Origin: Galeopsis tetrahit
Taxonomy: Eukaryota > Streptophyta > Magnoliopsida > Lamiales > Lamiaceae
Assembly (NCBI GenBank): GCA_963675135.1
Contig: OY776119.1
Coordinates: 12,191,156-12,255,155, forward strand
DNA: 64,000 bases
Direction of reading: 5' to 3'
The position numbers and the translations under genes were made by a program. Below are positions 45,388-57,649 of this stretch, piece by piece. The notes beneath the pieces were generated by a model, which worked only from the letters and a program-made list of their open reading frames with translations, was not told the DNA's origin and did no database searches. Each line of letters starts with the position of its first letter. The stretch's first letter is position 1.

Positions 45388-47103
45388 AACCCCCCCAAAC
45401 TTAAAATGTTGTTTGTCCTCAAACAACTAAGCACTTAAAGCAATGAGGGTGGAATGATCACAATGGAATATTCAATGTAATTCACACATGCAAAGTAAGA
45501 TGTAATGATATCTCTTTCTCAAAGTGCATTTCTCAATTAAGGTCATGGGCTCATTATTGCAATTCACACTCATGGATCAAAGAATGCATAAACACACAAC
45601 ACATTGTGAATGGGAAACATAATCCAAATGCTCAAGTCCTCTACTCACATGACAAAGTGTTTCTCTCAAACACACAAACAAATTGAGGATATTAATGCAC
45701 TCATCAACCAAGTTATGCTATGCAATCACCATATGCTTGCCCAACTTCTATTTTTCACAACACTCAAATGCTCAACCATGTGATCAATAGGACTTAATCA
45801 AGGATGTAACATTGGCTCTTTGGACAAGGTAGGATGAATTTGAGAATTGTGACTCTTCTAGTGGAGGACAAAGCTTGTTGTTATACAATTTGTGCTTTCA
45901 CTTTCAAATTTTTACAAACTTTATCCTCACTTTTCATTTTATTTTCTTTTTCAAGCATTCATCACCTCATCTTTTGAACCATTTTTCTTTTCAAGCTTTT
46001 GGGGCTCTTTGTCCCTCTTTTCTTTTCCCTTGATTTTCTTTTCATCTTTCTCTTTTTCTTTCAACTTTTCAAATTTCTCCTTTCACCAAAGACATTCATT
46101 CAAGCACATGTTTTTCCACTTTGTCTTTTATCCCCACTAGATGTAGGTATCAAAGGCTCAAAAAGGCTAAGTGGTTAACATTGTAGTTTGCCAAGAAAAT
46201 GAGGAATTAAGCTCAAGGGGCTAACTACGGAAGATTACTTCGGTTTTGGGAAATTTTGGCTAAGTGACTCTTTTAGAACAAGATGGCATATATCATATAT
46301 ATCACATCATCTCACACAATCATGCTTTCAAACAAGAACTTAGGCAAGTTCTAGGATTACTAGCAATAACCTAATCCACTCTCAAATGAACTAAACCAGA
46401 TTACATGTTCGATTTATGGCTCAATTCTCATCGGTTTATTCAATAGAACTCTCACATTCATCAAATGTTCCCAAACAACAACTCATCATGCATCCGTGCT
46501 ATCAAAGATTCACAAATATGAACACAACATGATACTATACTCCAACACCAATCATGCATACATTCAAAGCAAATAGACATCACCACAACTACTCAACAAT
46601 GGATTCCAATGATTATTCATGCTCACATTTCACCAAAGATCCACTACCCAACATATGATCAAAACCAACTTAATCAATATAATCATGTGAAAGCCAAGTG
46701 TGCGCCGGTGCGAAATGTGACACAAGTAGAATGACGAACCGGTGCAAGGGTAACAACTAGTAGAAAAATAAAAGAAAAATAACTCCCCCAAACTTAGAAT
46801 TTTACTATATATAAATTCTAAGTTTGGGGCTACAAGTTGTTACCTCCCTCCTTGCACATCCAATGCTTCTTCAAAGATCACCATTGCAACACTTGCTTCC
46901 CCCTCTCCAAAGTTGATTTTGCTTCCTTCTTCATTCTCCAAGATATGATGTCCATAGTGCTCTTCATCCATACCTACAAAATAAACTAAGCCATCAAAAC
47001 TATCAAAGCAATAAAAACATGAAAGCAATAAAACCTTGGGTTGCCTCCCAAGAAGCGCTATTTTTAACGTCCTATGCCGGACGGTTCTTTCTTGAGATGA
47101 CTA
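45388..47103 (-). other. Noncoding internal region of the Athila remnant
   Basis: No domain-bearing frame. CA-rich, T-rich segments with many CTCAAATG and CATCATG words. It corresponds to the long untranslated stretch before the 3' LTR in Athila. A 17-bp-arm hairpin lies at 46786-46829. Short open frames are not convincing. Confidence 0.5.
46786..46829. repeat. Perfect hairpin with 17-bp arms
   Basis: CCCCAAACTTAGAATTT (46786-46802) pairs exactly with AAATTCTAAGTTTGGGG (46813-46829) around a 10-base AT loop. Both arms resemble the polypurine tract motif AAGTTTGGGG. Confidence 0.95.
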
Positions 47104-47682
47104 TCAAGTCACCCCTTTGTCATCCTTGTTCTTGACCTTCTTTCCCCATGCAACTTTCTTAAGTCCATCAAAACATCCACAAGCTAGCCTATCCGGCTCT
47201 TCAATCATGTTATAGGAAGTTGACACTTCATTCACTCCCAAGCTTGCATACGTATCTTTTCTTGATTTGGGGGAGTTTTTAAGAAAAACTCCCCCAAACT
47301 TGGCCTTCTTGCCCATCTTCAATTCACTTTCTTCCATTTTGGGGTCTTCTTTCACAAAATGTACCTTCAAATCTTCTCCCACCTCCTCTTTCATGGACAT
47401 TGGAGGGTGATCTCCTCTAGAATACCCATACTCTCCATCCTCATCATCCCGGACTTTGATAGCTCTATAGATGTTGAACACTACTTTCTCATTGTTCACT
47501 TGAAGTTCTAGCTCTCCTTTCCTTACATCAATGATAGCCCCACCGGTTGCCAAGAATGGCCTTCCCAAGATTAGTAGAATGTACTTGTCTTCTTCCATAT
47601 CCAACACCACAAAGTCCACCGGGAAAATGAATTTGTCGACTTTAACCAACACATCCTCTACTATACCCAAAGGGTACGTCAC
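47104..47682 (-). pseudogene. Athila-like gag-protease C-terminal fragment
   Basis: 192 residues. It opens with YPLGIVEDVLVKVDKF and FPVDFVVLDMEEDK, then LILGRPFLATGGAIIDV, the C-terminal half of an Athila retropepsin; the catalytic D-S/T-G would lie upstream and is missing. A charged linker (KFGGVFLKNSPKS) follows and it stops before RT. The frame is cut at about 47678 by other DNA, so the initial Met is not a true start. A 14-bp perfect inverted repeat (47267-47297) sits inside the linker. Confidence 0.75.
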
Positions 47683-50600
47683 GGATCATCGCTAATTCTA
47701 ATATTTTCGTTACTAATATGAGTCAGCGATGAAATAATTTCATCGCAGGATTTGTTACCCTTCGCTAATGTATTTGCGACAAATGTTTGATTTTTCTCGC
47801 AAACATTTTGCAATGAAAATCCATATTTTCGTCGCTAATATTTTGTGATGAGCCTCATATTTTCGTCTACCTCGGTGGAGAATACCATTTGACTACCTAC
47901 TTCTTGTCTTCTTTTGTCTTAAGAAATGGTTTATGATTTTTGACAATGAATTCTCACTTCTCTGTGTGTTCTTTAACATAATTCGTGCAAAATATATATA
48001 TGTGTGTTCTCTACTTCTTTTGTCTTAATTTTTCATCCTTATCATGTTACTTTCCCTTTTTGTACATCAAACAAGAGCACATAATCTTTAATTAAGCAAA
48101 TACACAAATTAGAGAGGGTTTTATACCTACTCTTTAGTCATCTCATTGTGAGGATTTTTTATTGCAATAATTAGAGTAGGAAACAGAGCTTCTATCCTTT
48201 TGGCTTCGTTATAATGTCCAAATTCTACATTATACATGTTGATGCAAAAATCGAGCTAGCCGGCCAGGCCACCTGTCAATGTCGTTTTTTTAAGGATTAT
48301 TTCGATTTTTTACCAAAATTCTCAACGACATACAGATTCTTTTTTTTTTTTTTTTAATTCAGATGGATTACTATGTTTATTGTCCTTTTTGATGTAAATT
48401 GATTTTTTTTTTTTTGAGCAATTGATTATAAAAATAGAGAAAGAGAAATAAAATTTTGGACCACGTTTGATGGTCCTGCTCGGCGATATCCGACTTGTGC
48501 ACCTTGCAAATCATTCCTCCTCAATGTAAATCTTATCCTATGTGCAGAATGTATACAACTTTCTTCATGAGGATCTTCCACTTTTTTATTTTATTTAGAA
48601 ACTGTTGTTATTCCCTGTTAATAATTAAGAATAATACTCCAATAAAAGGAAAAAAACTGTAGTTATTCTTCAAAATCTGATTATCAATCTTCTTTACATT
48701 TGTTGGAATTGTATATACAAATTCAGATTTATTTAATATTTAAGAAAATAAATATTTTTATTTTTTGTATTTAAGATTTATATGAGATGTTTTTGAAATA
48801 ATTTAATGTGCTGCTTTATAATATCACAAAAATTTTATGTGAAATATTTCTCACAAGTGTTGCTCGATTTTGTTTTCTCTTATGTGCCCATTAGTTTGAT
48901 GTTGATTTTTTTGGGCTATATATTGCATCTTGTTCTTCTGTAAGATGAGCTAAGGTGTTAATGTGGATTCTTTCTCACTGTTGTCGATTGCCACTCACTT
49001 TCTTATTGATTTTCGTGAGGCGAATAGATGGCCTGCTCCTCCCTTGTCTCAAGATCTTTGGCTAAACTGCCAAACCTGCAGGGCTTTCGAGTCTTAACGC
49101 TTGTGCTGGGATTGAGGTTTATGTGCAAACAAATGATGGTTACTTCTCTCCTTTGTGAGGCCGTATTGGTGATCAGTCGTTTACACTTGGTGTCCATCAT
49201 TGGAGATGATTAAGGCTAGGGGTTATTCTTACAGCCCTTGAAGGAGAATGTCCACTTATTTGTCTTCCTACCGTGGACGAGATTAGAGATTTGCTTAATG
49301 TGACATCGTGTCTTGCTATTTTTAGGATTGAGTGTGCTTTAAATGTTGTTGCTCATAAACTTGCATTCTTTTAAACCAATTTTGAAAGGAAAAATACATT
49401 ATTTTTTCCGTTTGAATTTTGATTTTTATCCTCTAAGATTTTAGTTCTTACTGCCTACAATCAAAGGTAAACATGAGGGGGCCGATTTGTACTAACGCAA
49501 TTCAGGGCTCGATTTAAAATTCGATGCGCACGCAAACGACAAAGTCAACGATTTACAAATAATTACACGATATTTACCTTTGGCTGCAGCTAATAATGAC
49601 TAAAATATTAAAATTTGTAAATATAAGAGACTAATTTCAAAGTCGACGCAAAAATTAGAAGGGAGTCACTACTAACACCGCAACAAAGGTTAATCACACC
49701 CCAATTGTTAAGCCCACCCCATTCAAATTTAAAAATCAACTTATATTACTATACACACCATTTTCTTCCATTCATACCCTTCCACCTCTTTCTCTTCACA
49801 TTCGCGTCCATTTTCAAAGAAAAAAAAATGCAGGTTGAAGTTCGCTCCATCGACGGCAATGACACCTATCGACGACAATAATGTGCAACGACGGACATCT
49901 TGGTGAAGCTATTGGCATATCTAGTTCGGAATCTCTACTCAATTCAATTATAATGCATAAAACATGGAAGAAAACTGAATTGAAAAGATTGAAGGAAGAA
50001 GAGTAATAAAATAATTCACCGGTGGCCAACGACATAACAATGCCGCACTGCTAGATTCTGGTGAGCTAATCTGAGTTTAGTTCATAAAATATAGGATTTA
50101 CAAATTTTAAAACAAAAAGTTTAGTTTAAAGAAACAAGCTGCATGTGTTATGATGGAGGAAAATAACACCCCGGTGTAGATAACATTTTAAAGTGTGTTA
50201 AATAATTAAAAGGATAACTTAGACAATATGCATATTCTAATTTAGTCTTTATTGGTGTGTGTTTAATATTTTTGGGCAGCACTTATGTGCAATATTTCAC
50301 GTGAAATATTACTCCGTATATTTAAGGAAGGATCAAAATTCGCGGGTTTGACCGATCAAACGAATATTTCCTTAAAAATCGCGCAAAAGTCGTGCGCATG
50401 AGGCTAGCAGGATAACGGGTTTTAGGTCTGTGTTACTATAAAGATAATTATATGTTAGTGCAAGACCAAATATGTGTTACTGTAAGTACAAATAACACAT
50501 AAATTGACTTTTCACAGGAAAAGTTAATACAAATTAATTGAAGGAAGGATAAAATAGAAAAAATTGCTCTTAATTCGTGTTACTAAAAATACAATTATAT

Positions 50601-51282
50601 GTTACTGTGCGGACAAATACGTGTTACTGTAAGAACAAGTAACATACAATTGACTTTTGAGTAACACATATTTGACCTTAAAGTAACACAGAAAACTGTG
50701 TTACTATATAAACACGAGTGTATTACTTTATAGAGAAAGATGTGTTACTATATAAATAAAACGTTTATTGAGAGGGAGATACCCACATTAAAAAGACTAA
50801 GAACAATAATTGAAAACAATAAAACACAACCAAGTATCGATCCCTACAATTACAAAGACATAACTACTAATTCATTCAAAAAAACAAATAACCATTTCTC
50901 CCATTGTTTTGAGATTAACATATCAAAAATCGGTAGAATTGATATGATTGAATTTTATGAGGTTTTTTTATTTTTATTTTTAAATTGAAATTGCGCAGGC
51001 TGAAGAAAGAAGAGGGAAACGCGGAGGAGGGAAGAAGTCTCGCCGAAAAAGAAGAGACAATTATCGAATAAAAATATAAGAATTAGTCAAATTGCATTTA
51101 TAAGAGTATTGTAAATATTGTATATAAGTTTTTGACAATATTTTTTTTGGGTTAGTAGTGGCTCCCAAATCAAAATTGGTGTTGATTTGCAGGTCTTTTA
51201 TTAAAGAATTCGTTCTTTAATTAAAGAAATAAAAAAAATACTAAAATCTTCAAAATCACACGAACTGCAAAATTCTTCCCCA
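47679..51282. other. Intergenic region with decayed repeats
   Basis: 47690-47880 is rich in inverted TTCGTCGCTAAT/ATTAGCGA-like motifs (a likely MITE or CACTA remnant). 48330-48410 has T runs. A worn RNase H-like fragment lies at 49231-49374. 50430-50750 has many GTGTTACT(G/A)T and ATAACACA words on both strands. No functional gene seen. Confidence 0.5.
49231..49374 (+). pseudogene. RNase H-like (RVT_3) C-terminal fragment
   Basis: The frame reads TALEGECPLICLPTVDEI, then LNVVAHKLAFF and TAA. A VVAHKLA motif following an ES/EC-type strand is usual at the C-terminus of LINE-derived and plant RNase H-like domains. Upstream 49000-49230 has related sequence in other frames with stops. Weak identification. 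Confidence 0.4.
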
Positions 51283-51306
51283 TTGTTTCTTTCACCTCCT
51301 CATCCG

Positions 51307-54300
51307 ATGGCCTCGGCCGCAGATAATCGCCACCGCCGGCGCCACCCAACCGCCCATCTCTCTCGCTTACTCCACACAGCCTCCACCAATTTTCCATCAT
51401 TCCTCACCCATAAAGGACCATATTCTTCCAAACCCTCCGCCTCTTCCAGAATCCACCTCCCGCTCCTCCTCCCCGACTCGGTCCTCTCACTCACTTCCTC
51501 TTCCGATTCAGCTCATCCTGACTCGGCTCTGTCTTCGCAGTCAAGAACTCCCCCATCTTCCTCGACGCCATCCATTAGGAGCATGCCTTCTTCAGAAACC
51601 GCTGCCGGTTTCCCATCCTCAGTTCGAATTTCAACTGGTAAAGGCGGGGGCCCGGCTTTTGTGGGTCAGGTTTTTAGCATGTGTGACCTTTCCGGCACTG
51701 GGTTAATGGCCGTGTCAACTCATTTTGATATCCCTTTTATATCTAAAAGGTATTGAGTTCGGTTTCAGTAGTTAGGAGTTTTGCTATCTTTGTTTAGACC
51801 ACAGAATTGCTTGTTTTTCAATGCAGTTTTTCTGTAGAAGATTAATTTGTTAGATAGAACGGAAAAATTATACTCCTAGGTTTCATTTATTTCATCCCTT
51901 TCCTATCTAATAGGCATTGAGTTCAGATTCAGCGAGTTGGGTTTTACCATTCTTTGTTTAGATCATTTTATATTTATGTGTAGTTTTACTGTATAAGTTT
52001 TTTAGATAGAAGGAAATAATGATAGCTTTTGGAGATGTTGCTAGAATGGTTTCCCTCTCTTCACAAGTTAATAAACTTATTTTAGCGGTAGTTTTCTCTT
52101 GAAATAGGGATAGTTTTCAGTCTTTTCATGGTTCTGAAATGGAGAATGAGTGAGAGAGAAAGAGTTAGAATCAGGACACCTTAGGTAATGTGAATTTAGT
52201 GGATGGCATTGGCATTGTAAAATTTAAGGTAGCACATACTATCCAAGATATTTATGCTTTTGTCTTGGTCTTTTTGTATTTGAAGGATGGAACTGAAAAT
52301 GCGAGGCCAATGTAACTATACTCTGTTGTCTTGCACTTTTGGATAAATAAGTATCAATTTAAAGGAAAACTTTAATCAGTTTAATGGTTGTTTGTATTAC
52401 GCTATTACCAAAACAAGTTAATATGAAAATGCATAAAGCACTTTTCCATCGTGATTACAGGTCAAGGCAGTTGCTTTTCTTATTTGAAAATAATCCATGC
52501 ATATATATGTTGTCTGTAGAGGTATTTTTTAAATAAATTCGAAACCAAAGCTCAAAGGCAAATTGCAAATACATTAGAGAAAATGTGCGTTGGCCCAATT
52601 ACATGAAATTAGTTCTCCACAACCAATTGAAATAATGGAAGTGGAATTTGAACACAACATGGTTTACACCTTGTGGATAGCATACTCGTAGTTTTCGGTG
52701 CTGCTTCATAGAAGTCTGAGAATGTTTGTGTGAAATCTTGATTTGAAAATGTTGTAATTTGTTTCCTGGTTCAGGGATTGAACTAGGGTTGACTGGTTTC
52801 ATAAGTTGTTTTCTTTAATCATACACTTTCATTTGCTTCAATGCATGTATTTTACTGATCTTCTTTTATCTTGTATTGACAGAACACCTGAGTGGCTAAA
52901 GAAAATGTTCTCAGCAGTCACTAGGAGTGAAAGAAATGGTCCCGTATTCCGTTTCTTCATGGACCTGGGTGATGCCGGTACGAATTAGTAGCACAATCTT
53001 TTTCTCTTCACATTTTTTTCTTTCCCCCCAGGAATCCTTTCTCCTAGCCATCGCCAATTATCTTCCTTTTTTTTTATAAGAAACAATTTTTTTAACAGGG
53101 CTCGTTTGCTACGGTGACAGTGTGGGTGATAAGATGAGATAAAGTAAAATAAGATTATTTAACAAGTGATAGACTTATCTCACATTTGGTGTTGTGCAAT
53201 ATTACATGGGATAACATTGAAAATGACAAAATTGTCCCCTGTTCAAATAAAAAATGTAAAATTAGGGGTATTGTAGTAAATTGAGTGGAATGCATGAGAT
53301 ATTAAATGGCAAAAACTCATATGACACGGGTGTCATTTATTCCGTTACTCGTATGAGGTATTTAAAAAAAATCATTTCTGCCAAAAACAACTCGAAAGAA
53401 AACAAAGGCAAATCAAAGAATTACCTGGTCAAGCTTAATACCAGGTTGAGAGTATTAATTGAAAACGGAAGCAAACACGAGATGAAGTGGTATAATACAC
53501 CAATATGCCTTGTCCCCCTAGCAAATGAGCCCTTAGTGAAGGAGAGAAGGTAAGGGATGAGAAATCACTTCACAAACACTTGCATCAATTACAATGCAAA
53601 GCTCCAATCCCTAGCTGAGTCCAAAAACTGATGTCTCTGAAAGACCTATGAGTCTATGACCAGACAACCAAAAGCAACTTGATACTAGATTCTACAAATT
53701 ATATACCTTAATATCTACTTTGAGGCTGCACAGGTCAAATGTTCATATTTGGTTGATCTAGGTCTTAAATCTTGATATATTGTGAAGCTGCATCAATTGC
53801 TATGACATGCTTTAGCTGTTTTGACTTTGATTTTTTTTCACTTTTGTATTTCCTCTTTAGATGTAGGCTTGAGATGATGAATTTTCTATCTCGCTTTGTT
53901 CCAGTTTCTTATGTAAAAAAGCTCAATATACCCAGCGGGGTGGTTGGTGCATGCCGTCTTGATATTGCATATGAGCACTTCAAGGTACTATTTTGGTTAG
54001 TTTCTGTGTCCAATCTGTATTACATGATGCACTCGATTGCAATCTGTGCTTCATCTTCTTCGAAAATAATCTAAGGTGGGTTTGATGAATTGTGAAAGGT
54101 GTATTTGGATTTTGTATATGTTTGGAGTGTTAGATTTTGCAGGATTTGATAGACTAGGATTTTGAAAATATATGTGATTGATGATTGATTGTGCATTGGA
54201 AATTGTGTGTAAAGTAAAAAGGAGGGGAGAGAGTATTGAGATAATAATAATTTAAAATTGGGAGAGAGTATTGAGATAATAATAATTTAAAATTGGGAGA

Positions 54301-57300
54301 TAGATGATTGATAGTGTATTGGAAGTTGTGTTTGAAAAATGTAAAATGAGTGTATTATACTACGTAGGTATTATAGTGTAGAATTTTATGGGATTGAAAT
54401 CCTATACCAAATTCCAGTTTGACAAACGAGGATTTGAAATAAAAATGTGGGGTGGGGGGCCATAAACAAACGCACTGTCACACCCTAAGTCTATAGGCCA
54501 ACATTCTTAGGTGAATCCTGTAAAATGTGAGGACAAGGCTATTAAGTTTAAATTCCAAAATACAAATCGATAGTCTTGAATACTGGTTATGTTTCCTTCA
54601 AGTTGTACTTGAATGGAAAACTGAGGGAAAATAACCTGCTTAAATATTGATGAAGCATATTATGAGTTTACATTATCGGGAATTTATATATATATAAATT
54701 GCTTGTGTGTCATGCAATGCAGGAGAAACCTGACTTGTTTCAGTTTGTTCCGAATGAAAGACAGGTTAGACACATCCACAAGCTCTCTTTGAAACTTGTT
54801 TGAATCTTCAGAACAAGTTTTTTTATCCAACAATTTCTGCTTTCAGGTCAAGGAAGCAAACAAGCTTCTGAAGACCTTGCCCCACATTGATGGGAAAAAG
54901 AAAGTGGAGGGCGTTCCTGTTTTTAGTGCTCAAAATTTAGATATTGCTATAGCAACAAAGGATGGCATCAAGTGGTGAGTATGTACTTTTATGTAAGTTT
55001 GTAATCATTTATTTGGTAGAAAGTATAGTAATCAGTTTCTTGAGGATTTTCTGCTACTTAGTGGTTCTCATATTCTTCAATAGTGAGTCTATTTTACTCA
55101 ATGGTGATGTCTCATCTCTAACTTTTTAGCAATAAAATCTTTGTTTCCTTATCAAAAAATAAAAATAAAATTGCTCTAGAGTATAGATAGCTGAAATTTT
55201 GGGATGCTTATTGCTCAACTTTCGTACTCCCTCCCTCCGTCCACAGAAAGTGTGCTTGTTTCTTTTTGCACAGGTTTTAAGGAATATTATTTGGTTATGA
55301 ATAAATTAGACAAAGTAAGAGGAGATAAAGTAAGTGTAGTGGGATATATTTTCCAAAAAACGAAACAGGCACACTTTATGTGGATAGCCCAAAAAGGAAA
55401 ACAAGCAGACTTTATGTGGAAGGAGGGAGTATTATTTATGATGTCTCACTCTTGTTCTCATCCAGAGTGTGTATATCTGATATGGACCGTAAGTTTGCTA
55501 CCACATTTCTTGTTTCAAGTATCTCATAATTCATAAAATTTACTACATTAAGATAAGATAAAACTCTCTGTTATATCACTTTTTACAGGAAATATCTGGT
55601 TAATTGGTTCTGCATTTTTTTAGGAAATTCTGAACTTTTTGTTTTGTCAACTAATTTTGCTTGATTTTTCTTCTACATATCTTTCTGAGCGAGTTTCTCT
55701 CACGATCTGATATTCATGACATTGTCTATATCAGGTACACTCCTTACTTTTTTGACAAAAACATGCTAGATAACATTCTTGAAGACTCCGCAGATCAACA
55801 TTTCCATGCATTAATTGAAACACGAAATTTTCAACGCCGGCGAGATGTTGTTGACGACAACCTCACAGCAGAAGCAGTTGAAGAGATGGGAGAAAGCATG
55901 TGGGACCCTCCAGAGGTACAAATCCATTGTCTAGTGTTGCTCATCTGCTGCAAGATATTATAATGCTAAAATTCGTAATATAGAAAGTTAAGAAATATCA
56001 CTTTCAACACGTGGTAAACTTAGGGCGCGCTTGGTTCAAAATCGTTCATTGGGAATGGTAATGGAAATGAGCATGGTGGTAATTGTGGTTGCTAATGAGA
56101 ATAAAAGATGATCAATCCACCTTCATCATACTTCTTACAGGATAATGAAACTCAAAATTTGTTAATCATTACTTTTCATTTTGATTAACTACCTCCCCTC
56201 CTATAATAACATCTCCTCAGTTATTCCACTATTTCCCCTCCTATAACAAAGTAAACATCGTTGATCATTCTTATTGCAATTCATTATTCAGTGATACTCA
56301 TTACCATTGCACTGAAGGATTTAAACCTTCAAGTGAGTACGCACATTTTGTTTCCTTGGGATGATTGAATGAAGGGTTCTTGTTTGATAGGTTCAGGATG
56401 TTCTTGATGAGATTGGTCACCCTGGTATTCCCTTAAGTGTTGTATCAAAGGCTGCTGAGATTCAGCTTCTATATTCTCTTGACAAATTTCTTCTTGGGAA
56501 TAGATGGTTGCGTAAAGCCACTGGAATTCAACCCCAGTTTCCATATACGATTGACTCATTTGAAAAAAAGTATGTCTCAATATCTTTTTCTCACTGTACT
56601 GTTTTCGCCTGCTGGCGTCTGCATTTTTCTTAGAGATTCAGCTTCTATATTCTGTTGGCAAATTTATGCTGTATATTTTATCTCTGAGGTCTGAAGCAAC
56701 TTCTGTGCATTTCCTTTAACCTATCTATGCATGTACTCTTTCTGTGTGTATTAATTATATTATCTCTTACTTCAGGAGTGCAGCTTCTTTGCTGAGAGCT
56801 AAAAATCCATCCCACCTAATTTCCAACTCCGAATTTGGGGAAGAAGATGCTCAACTTAAGAGTCTGGAAACGAAGGGCGGCAATCATGATAAACAAAGGC
56901 GAGCACTGAGTTTCCAGTTTCCTTTTGGAGATTGGTCTAGTCACCCTTGGTTAAACCAACATGAAAATCAGCAGAACCCGTTAGACACAAGGTTTTGTCA
57001 GAATTTGTTTTAGGGATTATAATTTTTTAGGCCATTAACTTTATCCATTTTTTTTGGCCCCTACTTTTTTCACCTTTTGAAATTGGTCTTGTAAGTTTAC
57101 CCTATTTGACCTTTTCGTTCAGCGACCGGCTACTGAGGGTAACCCAGCCGATCACCGCGACACTGTTAATCATTTCCATAAACTTACATGACCAATTTGA
57201 AAAAGTGAACCAATTTGAAAAAATTGATTTCGTGTCTTAAATGGAGATTTTTCACACCCAGCAGCCGTAGATGATCTGTTTCTGATTTTCATGATTCCAA

Positions 57301-57649
57301 ATATTGTCTTTGTAATGAAAATTTATCTGTTTTCCCATACAGGGATTCAAATTCAACCGGGCAAGATAGAAGACAAGAGTTCCAGTCATCTCCATTCCTC
57401 CCAAAGATTACGATGGTTGGAATTTCAACGGGAGATTCTGGGAAGATGAGCAAAGCGAATCTGAAAACAATGATGGATGATTTAACGAAAGAACTGGAAC
57501 GGGCAGAACAGGTAAATCAAGCTAACTCTTCTTGTAATGAGTCGATGATTGATGAGAGGGACCCATTATTTGTTGCAAATGTTGGGGATTACTATTCGGG
57601 TGTATCCAAAACTGGTTCAGCTCGATGGGTACGAGGAGGATCTTTGTAA
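51307..57649 (+). CDS. Tic22-like family protein
   Basis: Nine exons: 51307-51749, 52883-52977, 53905-53984, 54723-54764, 54847-54974, 55735-55915, 56391-56569, 56776-56991, 57343-57649. All have GT-AG borders and agreeing phases; 556 aa. The start is the first in-frame ATG (an upstream TTG was not used). Residues 1-105 are Ser/Pro/Arg-rich and disordered, plastid-transit-like. The Tic22-type domain spans roughly 115-330: FVGQVFSMCDLSGTGL, then GVPVFSAQNLDIAIATKDG (243 on) and YTPYFFDKNMLDNIL. The extension includes EIGHPGIPLSVVSKAAEIQL, LGNRWLRKATGIQPQFPY and a conserved end DPLFVANVGDYYSG. Tic22 proteins act in the chloroplast intermembrane space during import; the longer version (Arabidopsis At5g62650 type) is less studied. 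Introns 2, 3, 5 and 6 contain MITE-like DNA. Confidence 0.85.
53097..53533. mobile_element. MITE in intron 2 of the Tic22-like gene
   Basis: AGGGCTCGTTTGCTA at the left and (reverse complement) AGGGCTCATTTGCTA at the right differ by one base over 15. Interior 400 bp. The target duplication is not clear (TTA nearby on both sides). Superfamily PIF/Harbinger or hAT unresolved. An internal 90-codon open frame is not a gene. Confidence 0.75.
54098..54475. mobile_element. Possible MITE in intron 3 of the Tic22-like gene
   Basis: GTGTATTTGGATTTTG at the left and CAAATTCCAGTTTGACAAAC at the right are loosely inverted. GGATTTG/GAAATCC motifs and a 48-bp duplicated unit (GGGAGAGAGTATTGAG, 54225 and 54273) are inside. 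Ends and duplication uncertain. Confidence 0.4.
55227..55429. mobile_element. Stowaway MITE in intron 5 of the Tic22-like gene
   Basis: Starts CTCCCTCCCTCCGTCCACA and ends TGTGGAAGGAGGGAG, flanked by TA on both sides (55225-55226, 55430-55431). The 203-bp length, TA duplication and CTCCCTCCGTCC end are classic Stowaway features. Confidence 0.9.
56023..56320. mobile_element. Possible MITE in intron 6 of the Tic22-like gene
   Basis: Starts GGGCGCGCTTGGTTCAAA, a typical plant MITE opening. AATGGTAATGG near the left pairs with CATTACCATTG near the right (56300). The right terminal motif is degraded. Confidence 0.45.

Larger units (their letters stand above)
43826..47678 (-). mobile_element. Athila-like Ty3/gypsy remnant (protease, PPT, 3' LTR)
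   Basis: In the minus direction: a retropepsin-region frame (47678-47104), about 1.7 kb of noncoding DNA, a polypurine tract (AAGTTTGGGGGGG, 45403-45388) and an LTR (45387-43826). RT, RNase H and integrase are absent, so there is a large internal loss. The right side breaks off at about 47678 into unrelated sequence. Protease-type LILGRPFLATGGAIID is typical of Athila. Confidence 0.8.

Noticed and set aside
53281..53553. 90-codon open frame in a Tic22-like intron
   Set aside because: Mostly inside a MITE with inverted ends, and no domain is visible.
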